DNA of 64,000 nt from Microthrixaceae bacterium (GCA_947446975.1 CANFHM010000003.1:38240-102239), one strand, 5' to 3'; counted from the stretch's first letter, positions 17,088-29,680 are shown. A program made the numbers and translations. The notes: generated by a model from the sequence alone, not told the origin.

Positions 17088-18239
17088 ATGACCCTCTCGA
17101 CCCACAGCCCGGTGTCGGCGCCCGATGCACTTCCCCCGATGGAGTTCGGATCCCGGTCCTCGCGGCTGCGCGAGTCATTCGACCATGCCGGTATCGATGC
17201 ACTCGTGGTCACGAACCCGTCGAACATCCGCTATCTCACCTCCTTCACCGGATCAGCGGGCGTCGTGGTGGTCACCGCCGGTTCCCTCGTGCTGATCACC
17301 GACGGCCGCTACCGCGATCAGGCGGTCGATCAGGTCCGCGCCGCAGGCGTCGACGCCGAGGTCGAGATCTCCTCGACGGCGCAGCGGAAGCTCATCGAAG
17401 CAGCGCTCGCGGGGATGGGGCGGATCGGTCTCGAGGCCGACCATGTCAGCTGGTCGACGCAGCGTCGGTATGCCGAGGACTGGTTCCCCGATCGCGAGCT
17501 CGTGCCCACCACGGCACTCGTCGAGACCCTCCGTCGTCGCAAGGACGTCGGCGAACTCGCCCGCATCGAGCTGGCGGCCCGGATCGCCGACGACGCGCTC
17601 GATCTGCTGCGCCCACGACTGCTCGAGCAGCCCACCGAGCTCGAGTTCGGCCGTGAGCTGGATCTCACGATGCGCACCCTCGGGGCCACCAGACCGAGCT
17701 TCGAGACGATCGTGGCGTCGGGGCCCAACGGCGCCCGACCCCATGCCCGGCCCTCGAGCCGTGTCATCACCGAGGGTGATCTCGTCGTCATCGACTTCGG
17801 AGCCGTCGTGGATGGCTACTGCTCGGACATGACCCGGACCCTCGCCGTGGGGGAGGTGTCCGACACGGCACGTCGGATGCTCGAGGTCGTGACCTCCGCC
17901 CAGGCCGCCGGCGTGGCTGCGGTCCGCCCCGGCGTGGCCGCCCGTGATGTCGATGCGGTGTGCCGTGAGGTGATCACCGAGGCCGGCTGGGCCGACGCCT
18001 TCAGCCATGGAACCGGCCATGGTGTCGGCCTCGACATCCATGAGGCACCCGGGGTCGGTTCGAGCAGCGATGCTACGCTCGTCGTCGGCGATGTCGTCAC
18101 CGTCGAACCCGGGGTGTACCTCCCCGAGCACGGGGGTGTCCGCGTCGAGGACACCGTCGTCGTCACCACCGAGGGGTGTCGACCCCTCACCCACAGCACC
18201 AAGGATCCGACGCCCATCGCGCGTCCCCGGCCCGCCTGA
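17088..18239 (+). CDS. pepP: Xaa-Pro aminopeptidase (M24 family)
   Basis: 383 residues from the ATG 11 bases after aroQ. The N-terminal creatinase-like domain (about 20-145; IRYLTSFTGSAGV, DGRYRDQA) precedes the pita-bread metallopeptidase domain. Metal ligands are present: IDFGAVVDGYCSD (two Asp), GTGHGVGLDIHE (His), VEPGVYLP (Glu) and VRVEDTVVV (Glu). It removes N-terminal residues before proline. A longer in-frame extension to 16956 would overlap aroQ and lacks family similarity. The pep gene between aroQ and efp is the common actinobacterial order; pepQ is an alternative name. Confidence 0.92.
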   Translation: MTLSTHSPVSAPDALPPMEFGSRSSRLRESFDHAGIDALVVTNPSNIRYLTSFTGSAGVVVVTAGSLVLITDGRYRDQAVDQVRAAGVDAEVEISSTAQRKLIEAALAGMGRIGLEADHVSWSTQRRYAEDWFPDRELVPTTALVETLRRRKDVGELARIELAARIADDALDLLRPRLLEQPTELEFGRELDLTMRTLGATRPSFETIVASGPNGARPHARPSSRVITEGDLVVIDFGAVVDGYCSDMTRTLAVGEVSDTARRMLEVVTSAQAAGVAAVRPGVAARDVDAVCREVITEAGWADAFSHGTGHGVGLDIHEAPGVGSSSDATLVVGDVVTVEPGVYLPEHGGVRVEDTVVVTTEGCRPLTHSTKDPTPIARPRPA

Positions 18240-18264
18240 GCCGTCCCCCAACGAGGAAGACCCC

Positions 18265-18828
18265 ATGCCCACGATCACGACCAACGACCTCAAGAACGGA
18301 ATGGCCCTCGATCTCGACGACGGCCTCTTCGAGGTCGTCGAGTTCCAGCATGTGAAGCCCGGCAAGGGCGGCGCCTTCGTGCGCACCACATTGCGCAACA
18401 TCCGCAACGGCGCCAACAGCGATCGCACGTTCCGCGCCGGTGAGAAGGTCGAGCGGGCCATGATCGACAAGCGCGAGATGCAGTTCCTCTATCGCGCCGG
18501 CGACGACTACGTCTTCATGGACAGCACCACCTACGACCAGATGAACGTCGAGCCGTCCTCGCTCGGTGGTGCCGCCGACTACCTGATCGAGAACGCCGAG
18601 GCCATCCTCAAGATGTTCGGCGACGAGATCGTCGGCGTCGAACTCCCCGCCGCCGTCGAGCTCACCATCGCCGAGACCGAGCCGGGCATCCAGGGCGATC
18701 GCGTGTCCGGTGCGCGCAAGCCGGCCACCCTCGAGACCGGCCTCGTCATCCAGGTGCCGCTGTTCGTCGGGCCCGGCGAGCGCGTCCGGGTCGACACCCG
18801 CACCGGCGACTACATCACGCGAGCGTGA
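18265..18828 (+). CDS. efp: Translation elongation factor P
   Basis: 187 residues, three OB-like domains. It relieves ribosome stalling at polyproline. The tip loop HVKPGKGGAFVRT carries Lys34, the position modified in other bacteria; the adjacent residue is Pro rather than Arg. The C-terminal signature ETGLVIQVPLFVGPGERVRV is present. The ATG is preceded by GAGGAAGA as SD. Longer in-frame starts would run back into pepP. The overlap GTGA links it to nusB. Confidence 0.96.
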   Translation: MPTITTNDLKNGMALDLDDGLFEVVEFQHVKPGKGGAFVRTTLRNIRNGANSDRTFRAGEKVERAMIDKREMQFLYRAGDDYVFMDSTTYDQMNVEPSSLGGAADYLIENAEAILKMFGDEIVGVELPAAVELTIAETEPGIQGDRVSGARKPATLETGLVIQVPLFVGPGERVRVDTRTGDYITRA

Positions 18829-19244
18829 GCCCCGACGTCGAGCGCACCGATCCTCTTCCGGGCAGTCGTCGCGAGGCCCGGGAGCGGGCGTTCCATCTCC
18901 TCTACGAGTCCGAGATGAAGAACGAGGGGACCGACGAGGTGCTCGCCGCACTGCCGCTCGAGCCCGACCTCTTCGCCGTGGAGCTCGTCACGGGTGTCGC
19001 CGAGCGCCGCGACGACATCGACGCGCTCATCATCGAACACGCCCGCAACTGGGAGCTCGATCGCATGCCGGCGCTCGACCGGGCGCTGCTGCGACTGGCC
19101 ACCTACGAACTCGCCCATCGGCCCGACGTGCCCACCGGTGCGGTCATCTCCGAGGCCGTGGATCTCGCCAAGCGGTACTCCACCGATGACAGCGGCCGAT
19201 TCGTGAACGGTGTGCTGTCGGCCATCGCGGCACAGGTGCGGTAG
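18825..19244 (+). CDS. nusB: Transcription antitermination factor NusB
   Basis: 139 residues, all-helical RNA-binding protein that with NusE (S10) binds boxA in rRNA leaders. Typical motifs: SRREARERAFHLLYE at the start, and a C-terminal half with LDRALLRLATYEL, PTGAVISEAVDLAKRYSTDDSGRFVNGVL. The boxA-like elements before the 16S gene in this window are likely targets. Its TAG stop is part of the TAGTAT -10 box of the pyr operon. Confidence 0.94.
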   Translation: MSPDVERTDPLPGSRREARERAFHLLYESEMKNEGTDEVLAALPLEPDLFAVELVTGVAERRDDIDALIIEHARNWELDRMPALDRALLRLATYELAHRPDVPTGAVISEAVDLAKRYSTDDSGRFVNGVLSAIAAQVR

Positions 19245-19247
19245 TAT
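19242..19247 (+). promoter_or_regulatory. -10 box TAGTAT of pyr operon
   Basis: TAGTAT starts at the nusB stop codon. The expected start of transcription is near 19254, giving a leader of about 130 bases before pyrR that contains the PyrR loop and a terminator. No strong -35 is visible. Confidence 0.5.
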
Positions 19248-19267
19248 CCCGTCCTGACCGTGAAGCG

Positions 19268-19290
19268 AGTCCTGTGAGGCTCGCACGGAC
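19268..19290 (+). promoter_or_regulatory. PyrR-binding RNA loop in pyr leader
   Basis: The RNA here reads AGUCC, then UGUGAGGCU, then CGCAC and GGAC. GUCC (19269-19272) pairs with GGAC (19287-19290) and GUG with CAC, enclosing the GAGGCU that marks PyrR-binding loops (consensus UCC-N-G-N-GAGGCU). It is followed by an SD and an intrinsic terminator and precedes pyrR, the classical arrangement in which PyrR with UMP binds this stem and favours termination. The loop GAGGC (19276-19280) and the downstream GGAGG (19292-19296) are each complementary to the terminator's 5' arm, so an antiterminator is possible. Confidence 0.7.
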
Positions 19291-19306
19291 AGGAGGAACC
19301 ACACCC

Positions 19307-19327
19307 GTGGCTGATCTGCTTGGCTGA
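19307..19327 (+). CDS. Candidate six-codon leader ORF (MADLLG) in pyr leader
   Basis: A GTG start lies 10 bases after a consensus AGGAGG (19291-19296) and is followed by six codons and TGA. This is the best Shine-Dalgarno in the leader, yet the next plausible pyrR start is about 90 bases away beyond the terminator hairpin. The SD bases also pair with the terminator 5' arm (GGAGG with CCTCC at 19347-19351) and with the PyrR loop (ACAGGA with TCCTGT at 19270-19275). Ribosome loading could therefore influence attenuation. The codon content shows no pyrimidine-specific run; it could instead be a relic. Confidence 0.35.
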   Translation: MADLLG

Positions 19328-19343
19328 ACGCGAACGTCGACTC

Positions 19344-19370
19344 ACGCCTCCCTATGGAGGCGTTTTTGTT
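19344..19370 (+). terminator. Intrinsic terminator (attenuator) before pyrR
   Basis: Arms ACGCCTCC (19344-19351) and GGAGGCGT (19356-19363) form a perfect 8-bp stem with tetraloop CTAT, followed by TTTTGTT. It is the clearest intrinsic terminator in the window and lies inside the pyr leader, consistent with PyrR-controlled attenuation. Confidence 0.85.
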
Positions 19371-19385
19371 GCCCGGACCCGGGTG

Positions 19386-19886
19386 ATGTCCGCCGAGGAC
19401 ATGCAACGGGCCACCTGGCGCATGGCCCACGAGATCATCGAACGCAACCATGGTCTCGACGACGTCGTCCTCATCGGACTCCAGACAGGTGGCGTGCCGC
19501 TCGCCGCTCGACTCGCCGAGGCGCTCGAACGGATCGAGGGCATCGAGGTCCCCACCGGCTGCGTCGATGTCGCCTTCTACCGCGACGACATCGGTCTGCG
19601 CCCCGTGCTGCCCGAGGCCGTCACCGACATCCCGGGCGATCTCACGGGCCGCACGGTCGTGCTCGTCGACGATGTGCTCTTCACCGGCCGCACCATCCGG
19701 GCGGCACTCGACGCGCTGGTCGACCATGGGCGCGCCCGTCAGGTGCAGCTCGCCGTGATGATCGATCGAGGCCATCGCGAACTGCCCATCCGTCCCGATT
19801 TCGTGGGCAAGAACCTCCCGACCCGTCGTGATGAGGCCGTCGATGTCAACGACGACGGCGTCGACCTCGGGGAGATGGTCAAGTGA
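19386..19886 (+). CDS. pyrR: PyrR bifunctional pyr operon regulator / uracil phosphoribosyltransferase
   Basis: About 166 residues from the ATG at 19386 (or 167 from the adjacent GTG at 19383). The PRTase fold is clear: [23 protein letters not shown], the PRPP loop [18 protein letters not shown] and the PyrR-specific C-terminus [19 protein letters not shown]. It binds the leader RNA in response to UMP/UTP and can salvage uracil. The frame is open back to a TTG at 19320, but that reading would translate through the terminator hairpin, so the later start is preferred. It has no SD of its own. GTGA overlap with pyrB. Confidence 0.93.
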   Translation: MSAEDMQRATWRMAHEIIERNHGLDDVVLIGLQTGGVPLAARLAEALERIEGIEVPTGCVDVAFYRDDIGLRPVLPEAVTDIPGDLTGRTVVLVDDVLFTGRTIRAALDALVDHGRARQVQLAVMIDRGHRELPIRPDFVGKNLPTRRDEAVDVNDDGVDLGEMVK

Positions 19887-20866
19887 GTAGCGGCGGCCCG
19901 GCGAACCATCGTCATGGTGGGCTCCGCAATCTGCTCTCCATCCAGGATCTCGGCCCCGATGTGGCGGCGGGCATCGAGGAGGTCATGACCCTCACCGATT
20001 CGTTCGTCGAGGTGAGCGAGCGGGCCATCCCGAAGGTCCCCGCCCTGCGCGGCCGCACGGTGGTGTCGCTGTTCTTCGAGGACAGCACCCGCACCAGGCT
20101 CAGCTTCGAGACCGCCGCCAAGCGACTCTCCGCCGACGTCATGAACTTCAGCGTCAGCACCTCCTCGGTCAAGAAGGGTGAATCGCTGCGGGACACCATC
20201 GAGACCATCGAGGCCATGGGCGTCGATGCGATCGTCGTGCGACACGCCTCGGCCGGCGCTCCCCGCCAGATCGCCCGATGGGCGACCTCGGCGGTCATCA
20301 ACGCCGGAGATGGCTGGCATGAGCACCCCACCCAGGCCCTGCTCGACTGCTACACGATCCGTCAGCGTCTCGGCGACCTCGCCGGTCGGCATATCGCCAT
20401 CGTCGGCGACATCAAGCACTCGCGGGTCGCCCGGTCGAACATCGCCGCGTTCACGGCGCTCGGTGCGGAGGTCACGGTGGTGGCGCCTCCGACCCTGCTG
20501 CCCCCGAGTCTCGACGGCTGGCCGGTGAAGGTCTCCCATGATCTCGACGCCGTGCTGCCCACCGTCGATGTCTGCTACCTGCTGCGCATGCAGCGCGAAC
20601 GCATGAGCGAGGCGCTCATCCCGTCGCTGCGGGAGTACACCTCGCTCTACGGGCTCACCGAGGACCGCGCACTGGAACTCGCCGACCACGCGCTGATCAT
20701 GCATCCCGGTCCGATGAACCGCGGGGTGGAGATCTCGGCGCAGGTCGCCGAACACCCCAACGCCGTCATCATCGATCAGGTCCGCAACGGGGTCGCCGTG
20801 CGCATGGCGGTCCTGTTCCTGCTGCTCGGCAGCGGGACCGAATGGGGCGGCGAAGCCGATGTCTGA
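19883..20866 (+). CDS. pyrB: Aspartate carbamoyltransferase, catalytic chain
   Basis: 327 residues; condenses carbamoyl phosphate and aspartate. Carbamoyl-phosphate site motifs are [12 protein letters not shown] and, in the middle, [12 protein letters not shown]; the aspartate site [11 protein letters not shown] is near the C-terminus. No pyrI regulatory chain is present, so it is probably a simple trimer, possibly in complex with dihydroorotase as in other pyrB-pyrC neighbours. The start is GTG overlapping pyrR; the 3' end overlaps pyrC by 8 bases. Confidence 0.96.
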   Translation: MSSGGPANHRHGGLRNLLSIQDLGPDVAAGIEEVMTLTDSFVEVSERAIPKVPALRGRTVVSLFFEDSTRTRLSFETAAKRLSADVMNFSVSTSSVKKGESLRDTIETIEAMGVDAIVVRHASAGAPRQIARWATSAVINAGDGWHEHPTQALLDCYTIRQRLGDLAGRHIAIVGDIKHSRVARSNIAAFTALGAEVTVVAPPTLLPPSLDGWPVKVSHDLDAVLPTVDVCYLLRMQRERMSEALIPSLREYTSLYGLTEDRALELADHALIMHPGPMNRGVEISAQVAEHPNAVIIDQVRNGVAVRMAVLFLLLGSGTEWGGEADV

Positions 20867-22217
20867 GAGCACGACACCACGAAAGGGAACTGTGAGCAGT
20901 CGAGGAGTCATCATCCGGGGAGGTCGGATCATCGATCGGACCGGCGAGCGGGTGGCCGATGTGGTCATCTCCGCCGAGGGCGTCATCGTGGCGGTCGATC
21001 CCGAACCCGATCTCGCCGGCCTCGGCCTCGCCGATGCGCTCGAGCTCGACGCCACCGGCTGCATCATCAGCTCAGGTCTCGTCGACATCCACACCCATCT
21101 GCGGGAGCCCGGTCGTGAGGAGGCCGAGACCGTCGAGACCGGCAGTCGGGCGGCAGCGCTCGGGGGGTACACCGCCGTGGTCGCCATGCCCAACACCGAA
21201 CCCACCATCGACACCGCCGCCGTCGTGCAGCAGGTGCTCGACGCGGGTGTGGCCGCCGGACTCTGCGATGTCCGTGTGGCCGGCGCCATCACCGTCGATC
21301 GCAGCGGCACCGCGCTCGCCCCGATGGCCGAGATGGCGGCGCTCGGTGTGCGCATGTTCACCGACGATGGCTGCGGTGTGCAGGACGACCGTCTCATGCG
21401 CCGGGCGCTTGAGTACTCCGCCGGCCTCGGTGTCCCGGTGACCCTCGCCCAGCACTGCGAGGTCGAGGCGCTCAGCGACGGCGGCCATATGCATGAGGGC
21501 GAATGGTCCAGCCGTCTCGGCATCCCCGGCATCCCGGCCGAGGCCGAGGAGCTCATGGTCTTCCGCGACATCGCTCTGGCCCGCCTCACCGGTGCACGGG
21601 TCCATCTGCAGCATCTGTCCACCGCCGGATCGGTCGAGCTCGTCCGGCAGGCCAAGGCCAAGGGGCTGCCCATCACCGCCGAGGCCACACCGCACCACTT
21701 CACGCTCACCCATGCCGAGGTGGCGTCCTACGACCCGGTGTTCAAGGTCAACCCGCCACTGCGTTCCGCCGAGGATGTCGCGGCGGTCCGGGCGGGGCTG
21801 GTCGACGGCACCATCGACGCCATCGCCACCGATCATGCGCCCCACACCGCCGAGGTGAAGGAGGCGCCGTTCGATCACGCCCCGTGCGGGATGCTCGGTC
21901 TCGAGACGGCCCTTGCGCTGGGCATCACCGAACTGGTCGAACAGGGCCTCATCTCCATGCAGCAACTGCTGGCGCTGATGTCCTGGCAGCCCGCGGCCAT
22001 CGCCGGTCTCGAGGAGGTCCATGGTCGTCCGGTCGCCGTCGGTGAGCCGGCGCATCTGGTCGTCCTCGATCCCACACTGGCCTGGACCGTCGATCCGGCG
22101 GCCCTCGCCAGTCGAAGTCACAACACCCCCTACGCCGGGCGTTCGGTGCGCGGCAGGGTCCGCCACACGCTGCTGTGCGGCGTCCCCATGGTCATGAACG
22201 GTGAGGCACAACGATGA
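20859..22217 (+). CDS. pyrC: Dihydroorotase, class I
   Basis: 452 residues; cyclises carbamoyl aspartate. Zinc ligands appear as [25 protein letters not shown] and IATDHAPHT, the class I set (like Bacillus PyrC). The ATG used overlaps pyrB by 8 bases. A GTG at 20892, placed after AAAGGGAAC, would remove 11 residues and is about equally likely. ATGA overlap with carA. Confidence 0.95.
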   Translation: MSESTTPRKGTVSSRGVIIRGGRIIDRTGERVADVVISAEGVIVAVDPEPDLAGLGLADALELDATGCIISSGLVDIHTHLREPGREEAETVETGSRAAALGGYTAVVAMPNTEPTIDTAAVVQQVLDAGVAAGLCDVRVAGAITVDRSGTALAPMAEMAALGVRMFTDDGCGVQDDRLMRRALEYSAGLGVPVTLAQHCEVEALSDGGHMHEGEWSSRLGIPGIPAEAEELMVFRDIALARLTGARVHLQHLSTAGSVELVRQAKAKGLPITAEATPHHFTLTHAEVASYDPVFKVNPPLRSAEDVAAVRAGLVDGTIDAIATDHAPHTAEVKEAPFDHAPCGMLGLETALALGITELVEQGLISMQQLLALMSWQPAAIAGLEEVHGRPVAVGEPAHLVVLDPTLAWTVDPAALASRSHNTPYAGRSVRGRVRHTLLCGVPMVMNGEAQR

Positions 22218-23331
22218 GCAGCTCGATCCGCGAGGCATGTCTGGTGCTCGCTGACGGAACCGTCCTGGAGGGCGAGGCCTTCGGCGCGGAACCGGCCGGC
22301 GGGGTGGCCACCGGTGAGGTCGTGTTCAACACGGCGCTCACCGGGTACCAGGAGATCATCACCGATCCCTCGTACGCCGGGCAGATGATCACCTTCACCT
22401 ATCCCCATATCGGCAACTACGGGGTCACCCGGCTCGATGATGAGGCTCCCCGGCCCCATGCCCGCGGCGTGATCGTGCGCGAGCTGGCCCGCCGACGCAG
22501 CAACTGGCGCTCCGAGACCGATCTCGACGCCTATCTGCGCCGCATGGATGTCCCCGGCATCGGAGGCATCGACACCCGTCGACTCACCCGGCACATCCGT
22601 GACGCCGGCTCGATGCCCGGTGCCTTCGGCACCGCCTCCGAGAGCGAACTGCTCGAGGCGGCCCGTCGCGAGCCCGGCACCTCGGGCGTCGATCTCGCCC
22701 GGATGGTGAGCTGCGGGAGCGCCTACGAGGTGGCCTACACGGGTCCGGCCGATCGCCCGCCGCGGCGCGTCGTGGCCTACGACTTCGGGATCAAGGCCAC
22801 CATCCTCCGGCACCTCTCGGGCATCGCCACCGTCGAGGTCGTGCCCGCCGGCACCCCCGCCGCCGAGGTGATCGCCCGGGCCCCCGATGGCGTGTTCCTG
22901 TCGAACGGTCCCGGCGATCCCGCTGCGGTCACCGGTGTGCCTGCCACGATCAGCTCGCTGCTCGGCGAGGTGCCCATCTTCGGCATCTGCCTCGGGCATC
23001 AGCTGCTGGCCACTGCACTCGGCGCCGAGACCTACAAGCTGCCGTTCGGTCACCACGGCGGCAACCATCCCGTCCGTCGTCTCGACACCGGAACGGTCGA
23101 GATCACCAGTCAGAACCACAACTACGCCGTCGACGACGGATCACTCGGCGCCTCGGTGGAGGTCACGCATCGCAACCTCAACGACGGTGTCGTCGAGGGC
23201 ATCCGCAGTCTCGATCTGGCTGCGTTCAGCGTGCAGTACCACCCCGAGGCCGGACCCGGTCCGCACGACGCCGCCTATCTGTTCACCATGTTCGACGAAC
23301 TCATGACCGACTTCACGAAGGGCCGTCGCTG

Positions 23332-23332
<1 letters not shown>
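22214..23332 (+). CDS. carA: Carbamoyl-phosphate synthase, small (glutaminase) subunit
   Basis: 372 residues. The N-terminal CPSase small-chain domain ([34 protein letters not shown]) precedes a class I glutamine amidotransferase with the nucleophile cysteine in [11 protein letters not shown] and the His/Glu in YHPEAGPGP. It releases ammonia from glutamine for CarB. Overlaps on both sides (ATGA with pyrC, TGATG with carB) keep subunit synthesis in step. Confidence 0.96.
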
Positions 23333-26630
<3,298 letters not shown>

Positions 26631-26634
<4 letters not shown>

Positions 26635-27575
26635 GTCGGCGCCGTGGTCCCGGCTCCGGGGTGGATCTCTCCACCACCGTCGGCTCGGTCAGGCTGCCGA
26701 ACCCGGTGATGACCGCGTCGGGCACGGCCGGGCACGGCGACGAGCTCGGCCGCTATGTCGATCTCTCGACACTCGGGGCCGTGGTCGTGAAGTCCCTGTC
26801 GGCCGATCCATGGGCCGGCAATCCCGCACCTCGGGTGCATGAGACCCCGGCAGGGATGATCAACAGCGTCGGACTGCAGGGTCCCGGCGTGGCCTACTGG
26901 CTCGAACAGGAGCTGCCCGCCGTGCTGTCCACCGGTGCCCGAGTGGTGGCGAGCATCTGGGGCACATCGGTCGAGGACTACGCCCGGGCCGCAGCGATGC
27001 TGACCGGCGCCCCCGAGGGGGTCATCGCCGTCGAGGTCAACATCTCCTGTCCCAACCATCACGATCGCAACCGGATGTTCGCCCACTCGCCGGCATCCAC
27101 CGCCGAGGCCATCGAGGCCGCGTCGGTGTGCGGGCTGCCCATGTGGGCCAAGCTCAGTCCTAACGTCTCGGATCTGGCCAGCATCGCCCGGGCCGCCGCC
27201 GATGCCGGTGCCGAGGCCGTCACGCTCATCAACACCGTGCTCGGGATGGCCATCGATGTGGAACGTCGCACCCGGCGGCTCGGCGGGGGAGGAGGGGGAC
27301 TCTCGGGTCCCGCCATCCATCCCGTGGCCGTCCGGGCGGTGCACGACGTCCATGCCGCCATCCCCGAGCTGCCGATCATCGGTGTCGGGGGTGTGGCCCG
27401 TGGTGTCGATGCCGTCGAACTGCTGATGGCCGGAGCGTCCGCCGTCCAGGTCGGCACCGCCAGCTTCGCCGATCCCCGCAGCGTCGGACGCGTCCTCGAG
27501 GAACTCGACCACTGGTGCGCCGCCCACGGGGTGCGTGCCGTCACCGAACTGATCGGAGCAGTGCATGACCGCTGA
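26631..27575 (+). CDS. pyrD: Dihydroorotate dehydrogenase, class 1B-like catalytic subunit
   Basis: 314 residues; FMN-dependent oxidation of dihydroorotate. The class 1 catalytic cysteine lies in VNISCPN (Cys140), and [28 protein letters not shown] and [10 protein letters not shown] match the class 1B (NAD-linked) subgroup, not the membrane-bound class 2 with its catalytic serine. Class 1B normally needs the iron-sulphur/FAD partner PyrK, usually encoded next door; none is here. GTGA overlap with carB and an 11-base overlap with pyrF. Confidence 0.93.
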
Positions 27576-28281
27576 GGACTTCATCGAGGGGGCGCCCGAG
27601 GCCGTGCGATCCCGGCTCGCCCTCGCACTCGACGTGGACGACATCGTCGAGGCGCAGCGTCTCGCCCGGGTGCTCCAGCCCTGGTTCGGGGTGGCGAAGG
27701 TCGGACTCGAACTCTTCAGCGCCGCCGGCCCGGAGGTGATCGAGACCATGATCGACGACGGGTTCGCGGTCTTCGCCGATCTCAAGCTCCTCGACATCCC
27801 CACCACCATCCGCAAGGCGGCACGGGTGATGGGATCGCTCGGTGCGAGCTATCTCACCGTGCACACACGGGCCGGTGTGGAGCATCTCGCCGCCGGCGTC
27901 GACGGCTTCACCGAAGGCGCCACCGCTGCCGGACTCCCGATGCCGACCTGCCTCGGCATCACGGTGCTCACCAGCGAGCAGGCCGACCCATCGGCGCTCG
28001 AACAGCGCATCGCATTCGCACTCGAAGCCGGATGCCCCGGTGTGGTCTGCGCCGCCAGCGACCTCCCGACGATCGTCGATCGGGCGCCGGAGCTGCTCAC
28101 CGTCGTGCCCGGGATCCGCCCCGCCGGCGTCGGCGCCGACGATCAGGCGCGCCCCGCCACCCCGGACGCCGCCATCGGTGCGGGGGCCGGACTCCTCGTG
28201 ATCGGCCGGGCCGTCACCGCAGCGGCCGATCCCCGTCGGGCCGCCGCCGAGATCGCCGCCGAGGTCGCCGCCGCGATGTGA
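27565..28281 (+). CDS. pyrF: Orotidine 5'-phosphate decarboxylase, type 1
   Basis: 238 residues, TIM barrel. The catalytic Asp-x-Lys-x-x-Asp is in FADLKLLDIPTT (Asp72, Lys74, Asp77); ALDVDD at the start and VPGIRP with the phosphate-binding VIGRAVT near the end complete the family marks. It makes UMP, closing the operon. Orotate phosphoribosyltransferase (pyrE) is not in the window. The start lies inside pyrD, 11 bases before its stop. Confidence 0.95.
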   Translation: MTAEDFIEGAPEAVRSRLALALDVDDIVEAQRLARVLQPWFGVAKVGLELFSAAGPEVIETMIDDGFAVFADLKLLDIPTTIRKAARVMGSLGASYLTVHTRAGVEHLAAGVDGFTEGATAAGLPMPTCLGITVLTSEQADPSALEQRIAFALEAGCPGVVCAASDLPTIVDRAPELLTVVPGIRPAGVGADDQARPATPDAAIGAGAGLLVIGRAVTAAADPRRAAAEIAAEVAAAM

Positions 28282-28314
28282 TGCGCGGCGGGGGAGCCCG
28301 TGCTGGTCACGCAC

Positions 28315-28320
28315 TATGGT
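28315..28320 (+). promoter_or_regulatory. -10 box TATGGT of mIHF gene
   Basis: TATGGT ends 6 bases before the ATG at 28327. This predicts a leaderless mRNA and decides against the upstream in-frame GTG at 28300, which would precede the promoter. Confidence 0.6.
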
Positions 28321-28326
28321 TCGGAA

Positions 28327-28644
28327 ATGCCGCAGCCCCCGTCCCTCACTCCCGAGCAGCGCACCGCCGCGCTGGCCAAGGCCGCTGAAGCCCGCCGTGC
28401 GCGCGCCGAGGTCAAGGAGCGGCTCAAGATGGGGTCGATCACCTTCGCCGAGGTGCTCGCCAGTGCCGAGACCGACGAGATGATCGGTGGCATCAAGGTC
28501 CTCGCCATCCTCGAGTCGATCCCCGGGGTCGGCAAGGTCAAGGCCCGTCGCACGATGGACGAGATCGGCATCGCCGACACCCGTCGCATCCGCGGACTCG
28601 GAGAGCAGCAGCGTCGGGCACTGCTCGCCGCCTTCGCCTCCTGA
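28327..28644 (+). CDS. mihF: Integration host factor, actinobacterial type (mIHF)
   Basis: 105 residues, the same length as the short mycobacterial form. A helical, basic N-terminus (AALAKAAEARRARAEVKERLK) leads to the S13-like helix-two-turn-helix DNA-binding segment IPGVGKVKARR (65-75) and RRIRGLGEQQRRALL. mIHF is an essential nucleoid protein in actinobacteria. It sits before gmk-rpoZ-coaBC-metK-priA exactly as in Mycobacterium, a strong lineage marker. The start follows from the -10 box. Confidence 0.93.
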   Translation: MPQPPSLTPEQRTAALAKAAEARRARAEVKERLKMGSITFAEVLASAETDEMIGGIKVLAILESIPGVGKVKARRTMDEIGIADTRRIRGLGEQQRRALLAAFAS

Positions 28645-28663
28645 TCCGGAGCGGAACCTCGCC

Positions 28664-29209
28664 ATGATCATCGTGATGTGCGGTCCCGGCGGTGTGGGCA
28701 AGGGCACCGTCGTGGCCAGACTCGTGGCCGCCGATCCGCGCCTGTGGCTGTCTCGCAGCTGGACCACCCGGGTGCAGCGCCCCGGTGAGGCCGACGACGC
28801 CTACACCTACGTCACCCGTGAACAGTTCGAGCGGCGCATCGCCGACGGCGGGTTCCTCGAGCACGCCGAATTCCTCGGGAACCTCTACGGCACCCCCTGG
28901 CCCGATGCCGACGACACCCGTGATGTCGTCCTCGAGATCGATGTCCAGGGTGCTGCCCAGGTGCTGGAACGGTCTCCCGACGCGCTGTTCATCCTGCTCG
29001 AGCCGCCCTCGGCCGAGGTGCAGGCGGAGCGTCTGCGCGGTCGGGGCGACCCACCCGAGCAGGCCGAGCGCCGGATCGCCGTGGCACAGGGGGAGCTGGC
29101 CGAGGGGCGTCGTCTGGGGGCGATCTGCATCGTCAACGATGATCTCGACCGCACCGTCGCCGAATGTGAGCGACTCATCGCCGACGCCCGTCGGGCCCCT
29201 CTTGGTTGA
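28664..29209 (+). CDS. gmk: Guanylate kinase
   Basis: 181 residues; phosphorylates GMP to GDP. P-loop GPGGVGKGT (residues 7-15), GMP-binding SRSWTTRVQRPGE and DAYTYVT, then EIDVQGAAQV and the lid RLRGRGDPPEQ. The P-loop reads GPGGVGKG where GPSGVGKG is usual, a tolerated change. The start is the first ATG after mIHF with GGAGCGGAA as SD; longer in-frame readings would overlap mIHF. Confidence 0.95.
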   Translation: MIIVMCGPGGVGKGTVVARLVAADPRLWLSRSWTTRVQRPGEADDAYTYVTREQFERRIADGGFLEHAEFLGNLYGTPWPDADDTRDVVLEIDVQGAAQVLERSPDALFILLEPPSAEVQAERLRGRGDPPEQAERRIAVAQGELAEGRRLGAICIVNDDLDRTVAECERLIADARRAPLG

Positions 29210-29226
29210 TCCCGGAGCGCCGCTGC

Positions 29227-29232
29227 TAGTGT
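29227..29232 (+). promoter_or_regulatory. Candidate -10 box TAGTGT of rpoZ
   Basis: TAGTGT about 100 bases before rpoZ, with TTGGTT or TTGATC further upstream as poor -35 candidates. The leader downstream can fold GGCTCC (29238-29243) with GGAGCC (29253-29258). Confidence 0.35.
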
Positions 29233-29334
29233 TCCAAGGCTCCACTGCAGGGGGAGCCGCGTCCGCGGGTCCGCTGTGAGGCGGTTCCGATCGCCCGTCC
29301 CTGCTCCGTCCCCCGCTCTGTGAAGGTGTCTCCT

Positions 29335-29646
29335 GTGGCTCAGATCTCTGACTCGATGGTCAACCCGCGAATCGAGGACCTCCTGTCGAAGGTCGACTCA
29401 CGGTTCACACTGGTGTCGCTGGCGGCCCAGCGCGCCCGTCAGATCAACGCCTACTTCAACCAGCTCGGTGAGGGCATGGGCTCGAGCGTCCCGCCGCAGG
29501 TGACCTCCGCCGCCCGCAAGCCGCTCTCGATCGCCTTCGAGGAGATCGCCGCCGACAAGATCATCCCGGTGCGGGTCGAGGCCGTCGAGGAGCTCGCCGC
29601 CGAGGACACCGGGGATGCCGTCGCCGACGAGGCCGAGGCCGAGTGA
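29335..29646 (+). CDS. rpoZ: RNA polymerase omega subunit
   Basis: 103 residues. The core NPRIEDLLSKVDSRFTLVSLAAQRARQIN and the C-terminal KPLSIAFEEIAADKI are the omega signature; an acidic tail follows. Omega helps RNA polymerase assembly. The GTG at 29335 is preferred because AAGGTG sits 6 bases upstream and family members start close to MAQISDSM; a GTG at 29320 would add five residues. Confidence 0.93.
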   Translation: MAQISDSMVNPRIEDLLSKVDSRFTLVSLAAQRARQINAYFNQLGEGMGSSVPPQVTSAARKPLSIAFEEIAADKIIPVRVEAVEELAAEDTGDAVADEAEAE

Positions 29647-29680
29647 TCCATCGGCGTCCGCGCCGATCCGCTCCTGCGTC

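Noticed and set aside
19320..19385. pyrR starting at TTG 19320
   Set aside because: This reading would translate through the perfect terminator hairpin and adds residues not seen in PyrR proteins.
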